In this document: one piece after another, positions 47,355 to 57,727 of the stretch
Layout of the letters: every line of letters starts with the position of its first letter
Numbering within the stretch: the stretch's first letter is position 1
Assembly (NCBI RefSeq): GCF_027580225.2
Contig: NW_027395284.1
Span: 81,478 to 145,477, forward strand
Reading direction: 5' to 3'
Source of the DNA: Misgurnus anguillicaudatus
Taxonomy: Eukaryota > Chordata > Actinopteri > Cypriniformes > Cobitidae
Length of the DNA stretch: 64,000 nucleotides
Position numbers and translations under genes: made by a program
The notes under the pieces: model-generated
The model's input: the letters and a program-made list of their open reading frames with translations, nothing else
Told to the model about the DNA's origin: nothing
The model's database searches: none

Positions 47355-47854
47355 NNNNNNNNNNNNNNNNNNNNNNNNNNNNNNNNNNNNNNNNNNNNNN
47401 NNNNNNNNNNNNNNNNNNNNNNNNNNNNNNNNNNNNNNNNNNNNNNNNNNNNNNNNNNNNNNNNNNNNNNNNNNNNNNNNNNNNNNNNNNNNNNNNNNNN
47501 NNNNNNNNNNNNNNNNNNNNNNNNNNNNNNNNNNNNNNNNNNNNNNNNNNNNNNNNNNNNNNNNNNNNNNNNNNNNNNNNNNNNNNNNNNNNNNNNNNNN
47601 NNNNNNNNNNNNNNNNNNNNNNNNNNNNNNNNNNNNNNNNNNNNNNNNNNNNNNNNNNNNNNNNNNNNNNNNNNNNNNNNNNNNNNNNNNNNNNNNNNNN
47701 NNNNNNNNNNNNNNNNNNNNNNNNNNNNNNNNNNNNNNNNNNNNNNNNNNNNNNNNNNNNNNNNNNNNNNNNNNNNNNNNNNNNNNNNNNNNNNNNNNNN
47801 NNNNNNNNNNNNNNNNNNNNNNNNNNNNNNNNNNNNNNNNNNNNNNNNNNNNNN
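47355..47854. other. Assembly gap, exactly 500 N
   Basis: There are 500 N exactly, a fixed-size placeholder rather than a measured gap. The left contig ends inside a truncated repeat (47102-47354). The right contig begins 18 bases before another repeat. It separates nek7 exons from ctnnd2 exons. Confidence 0.99.
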
Positions 47855-47872
47855 TAGCATGTTATACCATTC

Positions 47873-48110
47873 CCTACTGAAAAATCCAGCTAAGACCAGC
47901 ATAAGTTGGTGAGCTGGTTTGAGCTGGTCTCAAAACTTGGTTTTAGCAGGTCTCCCAGCTTGGTTTTAGCAGGTTTGCTGGTGTAGTAGCTGGTCTAGCT
48001 GTGTTTTGGTCACTTTTTAAGCTGGTCTAGCTGGACTTAGCTACTACCATCTTAAACCAGCTAAAACCAGCTACCAGCTTATGCTGGTCTTTGCTGGATT
48101 TTTCAGTAGG
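47873..48110. mobile_element. CCTACTGAAAAATCCAGC MITE with one internal unit
   Basis: Left CCTACTGAAAAATCCAGC, right GCTGGATTTTTCAGTAGG. The interior is a run of AGCTGGT motifs and one inverse copy of the 32-bp unit that is amplified in the next element. Confidence 0.88.
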
Positions 48111-48382
48111 ATTAAGCAGCTACAGGCTACAATCATTCTGAAATCATTGTAATAATGAGGTAACTCTGCTTTAGTAATCTTTCTCATGTTTACATTTTGA
48201 CATTACAATCATAACTTACTGTAAACACACTTTTTTTGGGTAGGATAGGTTAGATAGTTTTTTCTGTATTTTTTATCTTAGTGCTTGCCTCTTAATATCA
48301 GGAACTAAGAAGCTAGCATTGCTGGCTAGTGTGGTGTCTAACTATGAAAACAATCTCCTCAGCAAGACCTAAAAAAACTGCC

Positions 48383-48955
48383 CCTACTGAAAAATCCAGC
48401 AAAGACCAGCATAAGCTGGTAGCTGGTTTTAGCTGGTTTAAGGTGGCAGTAGCTGGTGTAAGCTGGTCCAACCAGCCTGGCAAAGCTGGTCAAGCTGGTG
48501 GGTCAGCTGGTCTTCCAGCATGACCAGATAAGTCCAGCTAGACCAACTTAAAAAGTGACCAAAACACAGCTAGACCAGCTTAAAAAGTGACCAAAATACA
48601 GCTAGACCAGCTTAAAAAGTGACCAAAAACACAGCTAGACCAGCTTAAAAAGTGACCAAAACACAGCTAGACCAGCTTAAAAAAAGGACCAAAACACAGC
48701 TAGACCAGCTTAAAAAGTGACCAAAACACAGCTAGACCAGCTTAAAAAGTGACCAAAACACAGCCAGACCAGCTTAAAAAGTGACCAAAACACAGCTTGA
48801 CCAGCTTAAAAAAGTGACCAAAACACAGCTAGACCAGCTTAAAAAGTGACCAAAACACAGCTAGACCAGCTTGCTATACCAGCAATACCAGCAAAAACCA
48901 AGCTGGGAGACCAGCTAAAACCATCTCACCAGCTTAAGCTGGATTTTACAGTAGG
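48383..48955. mobile_element. CCTACTGAAAAATCCAGC MITE with minisatellite
   Basis: Left CCTACTGAAAAATCCAGC, right GCTGGATTTTACAGTAGG. The interior contains the tandem array 48537-48872. Confidence 0.88.
48537..48872 (+). repeat. 32-bp minisatellite, about 10.5 units
   Basis: Unit AGCTAGACCAGCTTAAAAAG then TGACCAAAACAC. Units differ by single substitutions or one-base changes in the A runs. There are no unique spacers, so it is not a CRISPR array. Confidence 0.92.
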
Positions 48956-49754
48956 GTGAACTTGCCTATAATTCGGGCTGTCGATCTTAAGGTTTCTTCA
49001 AAACCTTGCGTTGCGTGCCATAATCCTCACAGATATTGTGTGTCTGTGATTTTTCCTATCGTCAAGGACAAAGCCGGCAACACCACATATAGGAACAGTT
49101 TCACAGACAGGGATTAGACTAGTCCTAGAATAAAGCTGTCCAAACTGAAAACAACTTGCACTGACATATCTTAAAATACATCAGTGCCCTTTGTTTAGCC
49201 TCAAAATGCACACAAGTAATACTTTTAGTAAGACATGTTTGTTAAATATTTTCTAATGAAACTAAGTTCTAGTTCTGGCTTAAACTAATCCCTGTCTGAG
49301 AAACCACCCCATAAAGTTGATCCTGATTGGTCCCCTTCTGTGCATTTGAAGTGCTGATTAGCTCACGCAGATAGAACCTTATAGAGCCAACTTAGAGTTC
49401 GATTTTGTAGATAGAACCTTTTTGTTTTTTTAATAAAACGTCCCAAAATGTACAAAACTTAAAATAAAACATCACATAATGTAAATAAGTTGTCACAGAG
49501 TAAGAATATGCGAATAACTCAATTTTGACAAAAATGTTAGATAGAACCTTATAATTCCAAGGGGACGTTTTGTTCCCCTCAACAAAAAAAAATCTTGATG
49601 CCCCTTTATCAGAGCAGGTAATAAAAATGTAGCCTTTCCTTGGCTTGGTCTAAAAAAGCAAGTCCCCACAGAAACCCTGACCCAATGTTTGTTATTGCTC
49701 TGACCCGAAAATCCCAGTTGCCCCGACAAAGGCAGGTCAGAATTTGTTACTCAC
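48956..49754. other. ctnnd2 downstream intron, no exon seen
   Basis: AT-rich intron 3' of the ctnnd2 exon. It holds the repeat-like AGACAGGGATTAGACTAGTC near 49106 and a partner at 49281. No next exon. Confidence 0.5.
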
Positions 49755-50319
49755 CAGCAAGGCTCCCCGGTCTCTGTAAAGTGGCCGTTGCGTATAGATC
49801 GTGGGAGATCTTGTACTGCTCCGACGAGTGCACGAGCCTTTTAGGCGAGAGAGTGGCGTAAGAAGACACTCCTGCCGTCTGCAGCTGCTGGTAGGTGGGT
49901 GATGCGTTATTGGGTGGAGACGCTAGCCTTAGAGGAGACCCTGAAGCGTGCGTACCGGGCGATCCTCCGATGCCCACCGCATTGATAGGTGAGCTACTGC
50001 TGTAAGATTTCGCAAGTCTCCCGGGGGAAGGTTTGGGGGAAGCCGAAGAAGAAGAGGAGGGCAGGCGCTGGGTGGTGGCGTAGCTGGGTGCATCAGAGGC
50101 CGAACCCAGACGCTGCAGTTTAGTCGGGGAGCCGCCGGCTGCCGCGGTCTGCATTGAGTTCATGGCCGAGCTGACGCGCTGGGCAGGCAGAGTAGAGCTG
50201 GAATAGTATAGGCCCGGTCCGGACGCTGCAGAGGGCTGCTGGGAATCGAACAGCAGGGCACCGCCATGGCTTTGCACGGAGTCACCCGCAGCAAGCTGGG
50301 CCGCACGGTTAGATGTCAC
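49755..50319 (-). CDS. ctnnd2: Delta-catenin (ctnnd2) exon, Ser/Pro-rich region
   Basis: This large internal exon of 565 nt on the minus strand has a CTTACAG acceptor and a GCTG|GTGAGT donor; it starts in phase 0 and ends in phase 1. The 188 whole codons run from [14 protein letters not shown] to [10 protein letters not shown]. Diagnostic stretches are [54 protein letters not shown] and [15 protein letters not shown]. These follow human CTNND2 in order, with the usual divergence in the linkers. This is the low-complexity region N-terminal to the armadillo repeats of a p120-family catenin that acts at adherens junctions and neuronal synapses. An ATG at 50334 lies upstream of the acceptor in intron and is not a start. 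The next exon (human GSRASYSSQ region) is not found downstream. Teleosts keep two ctnnd2 copies; which one this is cannot be told. Confidence 0.95.
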
Positions 50320-51472
50320 CTGTAAGGAATGCAAGATGATAATTATATGCAGTCAAAACATATTATAAAGGAATCAACTATTATAGGAGATATAACACAA
50401 ATTCTCCAATTGAGACAACTGCACTTTTTTAGTAACTGCATTTGCATACATGACCATATGTTGCAATGCCTCATGCCATCATCACCCCTCATGTCAAAGG
50501 ATGCCGCAACGCCCGTAATTCAGAAAGGCGGGTGTGCATAGATTCAGCCAAGCGTATGAACACTGGCGTGATGCCAGATGTTTAGCGAGCCGATTTGGTG
50601 TGCGAATAAACATTTCTTCCTTTAGATTTCTCATAATCACCATGACTATTCCGGGTGATTACAATGAAACATTGGCTCCACCGTTACTCATTTACAGAGA
50701 GCATGAAACCTGATTATTCTTATTCAGAATAAATTTGCCTATTTTTAAAGCAGCAGTCAGCGCAATTTCCAGTAGGGATAAAAAGCTTCTTTTATCATTG
50801 CATTGATACAAGGTAATAATATTCAAATGGTCTGAAATGCTGAATAAATATAAGCCAAAGGTCTTGAAGATAAAGAGAATGATTTCACAGAGAAAAGCCC
50901 GATATTTAAAGCTAAACACTGCTTGGATGCCTATACACCGCAAGCTTTTTAAAATACACTTCAGTGGTCCTCAGTGGCACAGAATCCTCCGTTTTTTCTG
51001 TACAGACTTCTTGAGTTGACTATAGGGTCAATTCAGATAAATTGGGCCACTTTTGTCATCGAGATAATAGCCCTATTTACCTGAATTCACCCAATGGTTT
51101 CTATATTGACTTAGTCAAGTATATTGCTCTTATCAAGCTATCAGTTTCCTTAGATTTTAGGAGTAGTTTATTATTGAAAGGTTGAGACTGTTTCACAACA
51201 GCAATGTTCCAGGATCAACAGAAGTCTTGTTAAATTCGTAATGTTAAATTATAGGGTATCCTTTGGTTCTCAACTTCTGTTTTCAAGCTGATAACAGATT
51301 TAGTTCATTGTATAAAAGTAAAGAAAAAAAACAATGAATTGCATTATTTATATTCAATATTTTTATGCACTATATAGCCAGCAATATGCTAAATAACTTG
51401 AGCATTTTATTCAAAAACTACTCTATAGGTCATTTGTGCAAGCAGATTATTGGGACCTATAGTTATGTTAAG
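50320..51472. other. ctnnd2 intron, no feature seen
   Basis: AT-rich intron with no repeat ends or exon recognised. Confidence 0.5.
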
Positions 51473-51476
51473 TTAA

Positions 51477-51716
51477 AGGAACAGTATGTAAGAAATTTAT
51501 ATCAATTAATTATTAATATAATTAATATACTAGACATTAAGAAATAATTTTCATTTCAAATACTTATCTCACTGACATCAGTGGTCTGGCCAGGATATTG
51601 TCATTTAAAAAGTGGAGTTGCAGCCCTCAACTGATGTTTATGTTGTCATTTGTGTATTGGCCACCAGTTGAGTGATTGCAGTACCAGTTTTAGCCACAAT
51701 CCTACATATTGTTCCT
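51477..51716. mobile_element. TTAA-flanked MITE, AGGAACAGTATG family
   Basis: Starts AGGAACAGTATGTAAG, ends CTACATATTGTTCCT. TTAA at both sides (51473-51476, 51717-51720). 240 bp. Confidence 0.92.
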
Positions 51717-52066
51717 TTAAGCACCCTATAGGACACACGTAAGACACAACTGGGTTACGCACCTGGAAGGAACTTAACTTCCTGTCTCTGTATGTTTAAA
51801 GGTCCCATTCTTCCTGTGTTTTTGAAGCTTTGATTGTGTTTACAGTGTGCAATATAACATGTGTTCATGTAACGTATAAAAAACGCATTATTTTTCACAC
51901 AATAGAGGGTATGCATTGACATCACTTTTCCACATGACCATGCAGGACCACGCCCTGTTGAGTGGCAAACATTCAACAAAATGGCTGGTTTTCATAGCGG
52001 CTGCTGCGAAAATGCCAGTAAAACTGACTATTATCAGATTAAATTGAATTTAGTTGGACTTGATAG

Positions 52067-52415
52067 CAGAGGTGGACAATACTTTACTAAGTTACATTAG
52101 TTACATTTTCCAAGCGTCTGTGCTTTATTAGGATGTTTTTCTTGGGAAACATTTTACTTCACTACATTAAAGCATAGAATCATACTGTGTATTCTTTAAT
52201 ATAGCATATTAAAATGTATTTAATACCTAATTACATTAAAATTGTGTACATTTACTTAGTAAAAGTATGTTAATATAGTTAAATATTTAATGTAAAACAA
52301 AAACTTGTATTCATGAAATGTAATAGAATAAAAATTATGATAGTATGCTTTGGAATGTAAGTTTTCCAAAGACTTTTAAGTAGATAGTAAAATAATTAAG
52401 TAGTGTCCACCTCTG
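52067..52415. mobile_element. Non-autonomous hAT element, CAGAGGTGGACA
   Basis: Left CAGAGGTGGACAATACTT, right AGTAGTGTCCACCTCTG. Perfect 8-bp TSD CTTGATAG at 52059-52066 and 52416-52423. 349 bp. Confidence 0.94.
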
Positions 52416-52529
52416 CTTGATAGTGACCCTAGCAACTTGTCAACCCACCTGTGGTCAGTAGACATTGGCATGGATAATCTATTTACCTTTCTGTGTTTTT
52501 TGGCAGTCTGTAAAACGATAGCTCCGAAT

Positions 52530-52888
52530 CAGGGATGCATATCAATTAATCGCGATTAATCTATAGCAGAATAAAAGTTTTTGTTTACATCATATATGTG
52601 TGTGAACTGTGTATAATAATTATGTAAATATAAATATGCACACATGCATGTATAATTTTAAGAAAAAAATATATTTATATATTAAGTATTTATTTTTATA
52701 TATAATATAAATTATACACAAATATACAAATGTATATACACATGTAAACATTGCTTAAATATATACATGCATGTGTGTGCATTTAACTATACAAAGTTAT
52801 TATATACAGTACACACACACATATATGATGTAAACAAAAACTTTTATTCTGCTATAGATTAATCGCGATTAATTGATATGCATCCCTA
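52530..52888. mobile_element. Non-autonomous hAT element, CAGGGATGCATATC
   Basis: Left CAGGGATGCATATCAATTAA, right AATTGATATGCATCCCTA. Inverted arms of about 70 bp. Perfect 8-bp TSD CTCCGAAT at 52522-52529 and 52889-52896. The middle is a TATA/CA-rich palindrome. Confidence 0.94.
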
Positions 52889-53547
52889 CTCCGAATTCTT
52901 GTTAAATCTGTTAGTACAGTCTATCGCACAGCAGCTTTTCCCATTTAGACGCGTTTTCCTTGTGTTTTCGCTGATTTTACAGTGTACACAAATGCTGCTG
53001 GTCTGTCTCTTGTCACTCAGTGGGCGTAACCGCAGTCACTTTCGCAGAAGGTGACGTCACGTGCATACCCTCTATTTACCTATCTCTATAGCGCTGTTTT
53101 CACTGTCCTAAAAACGGGCTGATGTATTCCTTGTTCTATGAAGTCCCTCATTTAGAAATAGGTAATGAGTTCTGATTGTGTAGTTTTTTTGGTGTTTTGC
53201 GATTCGACAGCAGCTTAGCATAGCAGAGCTGTTTGAGCTTAGCTGGCAACTGACGTATTCATGTGGGCGGAGTTTAGTCAAACACTCTTATAATGACTTC
53301 TTTAAAGCAGGATTAGAGGGCTGTAGTCCAAACCAGTCGTTCGCTGTAGGCATTGAAAGGCGAATTCTATTAAAGAAAATATATCGCCTGGCAGTGAACT
53401 TTGAGCTTTATCATTTTGCAGGTATTATTTATGCTCTAACAGCAACATTACACACTAATTAAACTAGCATGAAAGTTAAGCTAATCTTTACATTATACCA
53501 GTGAGGCTGGTAGTGACGATTCTCTCAGACCAATCAGTGATCTACAG

Positions 53548-53845
53548 CAGTGGTTCTCAAACTGGGGTCCGGGGCCCCCAGGGGGGCCGCGAGACGGTGC
53601 CAGGGGGGCCCCAGCTTTATGACTTTATAAAATACATTCATTTATCATAAATTTTGTGTAATTAAACAAAAAAAATATATAAGCCTACTAACCAACATCA
53701 CTACTTTGTATAATTTAATATGTTTTGTTTAATTAAAATGTTACATTTTAGAACTGTTTTTGTCATAAATTTTCTTTGGGGGGGCCGCAAGGGAATGCAC
53801 CATATACAAGGGGGGCCACACGCAAAAAAAGTTTGAGATTCACTG
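53548..53845. mobile_element. Non-autonomous hAT element, CAGTGGTTCTCAAACT
   Basis: Left CAGTGGTTCTCAAACTGGGG, right AGTTTGAGATTCACTG. Perfect 8-bp TSD ATCTACAG at 53540-53547 and 53846-53853. 298 bp. Confidence 0.94.
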
Positions 53846-53859
53846 ATCTACAGTGTTTT

Positions 53860-54030
53860 CGCGTCACGTTTTGGTATCAGCTCGGGTCGCTTGGAACCCC
53901 AACCGAGGTGGTACTAAAAAAAGTATTGGGTACTACGTACTGCACCCAGTGGAAAAGCCCCGAAAAGTAAGCTGACCCGACCTAACCTAAACCAAACCGT
54001 GGGGTACTATGCAATGGAAAATCGCCATTA
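53860..54030. repeat. DNA-repeat fragment with GGTACTA motifs
   Basis: TTTTGGTATCAGCTCGGGTC and AACCGTGGGGTACTATGCAA are opposite-end motifs of a dispersed fish element. Borders are unclear. Confidence 0.5.
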
Positions 54031-54534
54031 GTAAACACTGATATGGGTCATATTTGAGGTAAGTGACGGACAATACTGTTTGTACTGTTTGATACGGACA
54101 AATATGTATCAAAATGTGTCCTGATTTTCAATGGCTTTGTGCGATCTCAATAATTAACCAACAGATCAATATTTACGTTGTTATCCTAACCACAGACAAG
54201 TATGTGGTTATTTATTTACATTTGATTAAATAGTAGAATTGGTTTTATTATCGTTGACACTAGCAGAACAGACCTTAACCAATTTTTAAATGGTGACCTA
54301 CCAGTTGAGAACCACCATACTAGTATAAAAAAACAAAATTGTACTTTTTGTAATATTAATTAGACTTTAATGAATGAGACATAACAGACGGAGGACTTCA
54401 AAAAACTGTCAAGATGGGAATGTGAAGATTTCAAAAATGTGTTACTGTACTGTAGCTTGATATCATGTTGTACTGAAGTGTGATGCAATTATCTCATCAG
54501 GTCTCTGCCAAATCTCTATCCATCTATCCCTCAC

Positions 54535-54623
<89 letters not shown>

Positions 54624-55722
54624 GAAGTTAAAACTGCATTCCAGTACTGAGAGAAAAGAATCTCTACTTGAAAAGATCGTTGCAGGTTCCTGGTGTGGTT
54701 GAATTATTTAGGGAACAAGAGGTTTATGGCGTTATAAATATCTACATAAAAGCACCTAACTGGTGGGTTGTGTTACATAAACCTATGGTGAAGCAGACAA
54801 GACCTCTTCAGATTACCCTTCACAGCAGCAAGCCGACAGTCTCAAGAGGGAGGGGTTGGAAACAAAATGCATTATTTGCTTTCAGTATGAAAAAGTTGCA
54901 TGTTCTCCCTTCTTTATGTGCTCAGAAGCTGCATTAATTTAACATCTTAAGAAAAATGTGCAGAAAATTGACCTGGGAGGGCAAGGACGCTGGGCATCTT
55001 TCATTTAAAGCGCTCCTCTGTGCCCAAAACAGAGGCCTGTGTGTTCATTATAAGTGTCAAAGGATGGACGAGGAGGCAGGGACTGAAAAGAGAGAGAGTC
55101 TCTCTGTGTGAGCAAAAATCAGGATTTGCAAACGTCAGCTTTATTGAGATCTACTGTAACACTCCGGGAGTACTTCTGCCGTTTGTATGCGGTAAACATC
55201 CGGTTAATTAGCATACGCTGTAAAAATCACCATGCAAAATGAGATGTTTATCCTGTGAACGCAACCGTACCTTTTCACTGAAAGTTTCTAGCTTGTAGCA
55301 GGTGCTCGAGATTCATTTAAGGAAATTGGTGGAAAACACAGCCCTGTAGGATCTGTGTTAATTACAGACTCGTAAACACATACGATTTAACTCCCCAGAT
55401 AATGACAAAGTTCGAAACGCATCCACTCGATATGATGCAGCACTGACGGTTACCGGTATGCTAACCTGACTACATCACTTCGGTTTAACTTTAATCAAGT
55501 GGCACAATCGCTTTTAGGCAGCATCCAGCCCTAGAGTCATTCTGTGCTAGTCCCAAAAAAGCAAAGGCAAGCGCCACAGCAGCCCTGATGCAGAAGCACG
55601 AGAGACTTCCAGCGCAGAATAGAGCCGTTAAGTGAAAACAAAGATCATAAAAGCAGAGAGAGACACATTTGTAACGGAAGAGGGAATGCACTGTGAATTA
55701 AAGAGGAGATGGAAAGCATCAC
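54031..55722. other. ctnnd2 intron; (TC)n and unique sequence
   Basis: (TC)n at 54540-54619. The rest to the exon looks unique. Short ORFs have no family. Confidence 0.5.
54540..54619 (+). repeat. (TC)n microsatellite, about 40 units
   Basis: Pure TC dinucleotide run of 80 bp. Confidence 0.97.
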
Positions 55723-55916
55723 CTGGTTGTAGCTGTGCACGGCTCCTCCGGGCTGACCGCTGGAGCGTGGAGGAGGCTGAGGAGGCGGAGGTTTTGATGT
55801 GGTCAAGCAGTCGCTCAGGGCCAGAGTCTGGTTACTATGGTGGCTGGAGGAATACTGGAGGCAGCCCTCTGGGTTTGAGCCGAGCTGCAGTGAGCTCTGA
55901 GAAAGCAGACTCGGTC
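55723..55916 (-). CDS. ctnnd2: Delta-catenin (ctnnd2) exon, N-terminal region
   Basis: This internal exon of 194 nt on the minus strand has a TTTGCACGCAG acceptor, starts in phase 1, and ends CAACCAG|GTGATG in phase 0. It encodes [20 protein letters not shown], then [16 protein letters not shown], a Pro run [11 protein letters not shown] and ends GAVHSYNQ. This aligns with human CTNND2 RPSLLSQSALQLNSKPEG and [10 protein letters not shown]. It joins in phase with the exon at 49755-50319 (SYNQ|VTSN), so the two are consecutive. The polypyrimidine tract of its acceptor is largely a (CT)n microsatellite, 55933-55982. The upstream coiled-coil exons are not visible above 55.9 kb and are probably beyond the window. 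Confidence 0.93.
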
Positions 55917-55932
55917 CTGCGTGCAAAGCGTG

Positions 55933-55947
55933 AGCGAGAGAGACAGA

Positions 55948-55982
<35 letters not shown>
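55933..55982 (+). repeat. (GA)n microsatellite at the ctnnd2 acceptor
   Basis: GA run with minor breaks. On the minus strand it is (CT)n, starting about 17 nt upstream of the acceptor of the exon at 55723-55916. Confidence 0.93.
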
Positions 55983-55985
<3 letters not shown>

Positions 55986-55989
55986 GCAA

Positions 55990-56372
55990 GCAATTTTCAG
56001 CAAGGCAGTGATGCAGCCCTCAGCCTGGCAGAAATGGCATACATAATTTATTAGAAGGGGAGGAGTGGAATAGAGAGGGAAGGAAGAAGGGAGCAAAAGA
56101 TAGCGCAAAAGACGAGGATTAAAATAACAGGAAACCCAAAAGCAAGAAAAGGAAGGGAAAGAAATCTGCAGAAAAATTAGGGATGGGGTATGATGCTTGT
56201 TTAACAACTGACTAGTTGGTTAATAAGGTCATCTGGTTTTAAAGTTTTTTATGTTTATCATACATATTTTTTATAATCAATTTATGTGTTGAAAACCCAG
56301 CTTTTTTTACTTACAGTTTTACATAAAATCTGAAAAGAACTATCTGTGAAACTATAACCTTGATATCTTTGA
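55990..56372. other. ctnnd2 intron, no exon seen
   Basis: Purine-rich sequence to 56180, then AT-rich. No feature. Confidence 0.5.
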
Positions 56373-56666
56373 TTTTTTGACGAACTGGGGACTTCAATAC
56401 TATTACGTCCGTTGCATTCTCTTTCCTATTTTCTTACCATTTTCGCGTCGGTTTAGGGTTAGATTTACATAATGACATCCCTACCCAAACCTAACTCTAA
56501 CCCCAACGCCAGGTGACAACTGTCGTACCTAACTCTAACCCCAACGCCAGGTGACAACTGTTTAATTTTGCGTAATCTAACCCTAAACCGACGCGAAAAT
56601 GGTAAGAAAATAGGAAAGAGAATGCAACGGACGTAATAGTATTGAAGTCCCCAGTTCGTCAAAAAA
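56373..56666. repeat. Inverted repeat with 95-bp near-perfect arms
   Basis: Left arm 56373-56467 and right arm 56572-56666 are complementary over about 95 bp (GACGAACTGGGGACTTCAAT against ATTGAAGTCCCCAGTTCGTC). The spacer holds a 38-bp tandem pair (CCTAACTCTAACCCCAACGC at 56490 and 56528). Confidence 0.92.
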
Positions 56667-57267
56667 TGACGCGAAAGGTAACCCTCCGCGTCACATATTG
56701 ACGCATGGTCAAGTGCGTCAAATATTGACGCCATGGGGTGAGAATGGGTTGTTAATATTAACTTAGTAAGGTCAAAGATTAAAATGAATGTTAGGAAAAC
56801 CACTACTTTGATGCTCTTAAACTCATAGATTATGAGATATAGGGTCTGTTTCCCGGACTGGGTTTAGATAATTCCAGGACTAGGCCTTAAGGTACATTCA
56901 CATTATAATGCTGCGTTTACCCCAGGCGCGGAAGAGGCGTCAAGCGTGAGTGATTTCAATGTTAAGTCAAATGTGAAGACGCGTTGGCGCACGTCTGGAG
57001 GTCTCGAGCTGTGAATGAGGCGTTTAGCGTGGCGCGGAAGACGCGATTACGCCTCATTTGCGCATCTAGTTCGCTCGAATGGCGCGAAGTGAGCGTCTGG
57101 CGCGGTACGCGCAAATAGTGCCTTTTGTGCATTTTGCGTTTGACGCGAATATACAGCTGACGGCGAGTTGAAAAATTTGAACTTTGGTGGATTTTCGCGC
57201 CACGTCAACCAATCAGGAGCCTGCTTCCTGCTGTGGTGGCAGCCTCGCCCGGAGTCACTCATTCAAC

Positions 57268-57408
57268 ATGAAGGAACCCTTGATATTGTCCGTGAGCAGT
57301 CACCCGGAGCTATACGACACAAGTTCATATTTCTATAGAGACAGGAATAAAAAGGACCTCGCTTGGAAGAGTGTCAGTGAGGACATTGGGCAACCTGATA
57401 AGTTGTAA
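57268..57408 (+). pseudogene. MADF-domain fragment of a Harbinger-type protein
   Basis: 46 codons starting MKEPLILSVSSHPELYD, then YFYRDRNKKDLAWKSVSEDI, with TAA at 57406-57408. The pattern (hydrophobic LIxxV, a P-x-LYD turn, a YxDRxKKxxAW helix, then the start of the next helix) is that of the first half of a MADF (Myb/SANT-like) DNA-binding domain, as in the accessory protein of Harbinger transposons. The second half is absent: the frame stops at the domain middle and the element's palindrome follows. The start ATG is inside the TIR-bounded element, consistent with a deletion derivative. The call of MADF is from motif pattern; no DDE transposase is present. Confidence 0.7.
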
Positions 57409-57571
57409 ATACACATTTCACCTTTGAGTCACGTGACGTTTATCGATCCGCGGCATTCCCACCGTTTTTTAAAACTATTTTCCCCCATAGTAAGGTGACC
57501 AAATACAAACCGGTAACTCTCTCGATGAATGCACAATCAACATCAGCCATCTTGCAAACAGACAACCGCAC

Positions 57572-57727
57572 AGCACTTGCCCCTCCCACAAAAAGCGAAT
57601 TTCGCCTCTGACGCGCTTCAAATGCTTGCTTTTTCTGCGCGTCTAGAGCGAAGTAGACGCGTGGAAAAAGCAAGCATTTGATGCGCTTCAGAGGCGAAAT
57701 TCGCTTCTTGTGGGAGGGGCAAGTGCT
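57572..57727. repeat. Palindrome, 74-bp arms, 8-bp centre
   Basis: Arms 57572-57645 and 57654-57727 (AGCACTTGCCCCTCCCACAA against TTGTGGGAGGGGCAAGTGCT) with a few mismatches; centre GAGCGAAG. Lies within the Harbinger-type element. Confidence 0.92.

Larger units (their letters stand above)
51800..53470. mobile_element. TTAA-type element AGGTCCCATTC, right end lost
   Basis: TTAA (51796-51799) then AGGTCCCATTCTTCC. The body extends to perhaps 53470; the expected inverted right end is not seen. Two hAT elements are inserted. Confidence 0.55.
50320..55722 (-). other. ctnnd2: ctnnd2 intron between two adjacent exons
   Basis: This 5.4-kb intron joins phase-0 ends. It contains a TTAA MITE, a broken TTAA-type element carrying two hAT insertions with clean 8-bp TSDs, a third hAT element, and a long (TC)n tract. 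The flanks near 50.3-51.4 and 54.7-55.7 kb look unique. Confidence 0.88.

Noticed and set aside
47204..47902. 232-codon ORF on the minus strand
   Set aside because: Most of it is the N gap translated as X; the ends are repeat sequence.
48537..48872. CRISPR-like array
   Set aside because: Head-to-tail units with no unique spacers, inside a MITE of a eukaryotic genome.
50320..50334. ATG at 50334 as a start codon for a 195-residue protein
   Set aside because: It lies upstream of a clear CTTACAG acceptor. The exon continues an open frame from the exon at 55723-55916, so the ATG is intronic.
56455..56590. Telomere-like TTAGGG or CCCTAA motifs
   Set aside because: Single units within an inverted repeat, not an array.
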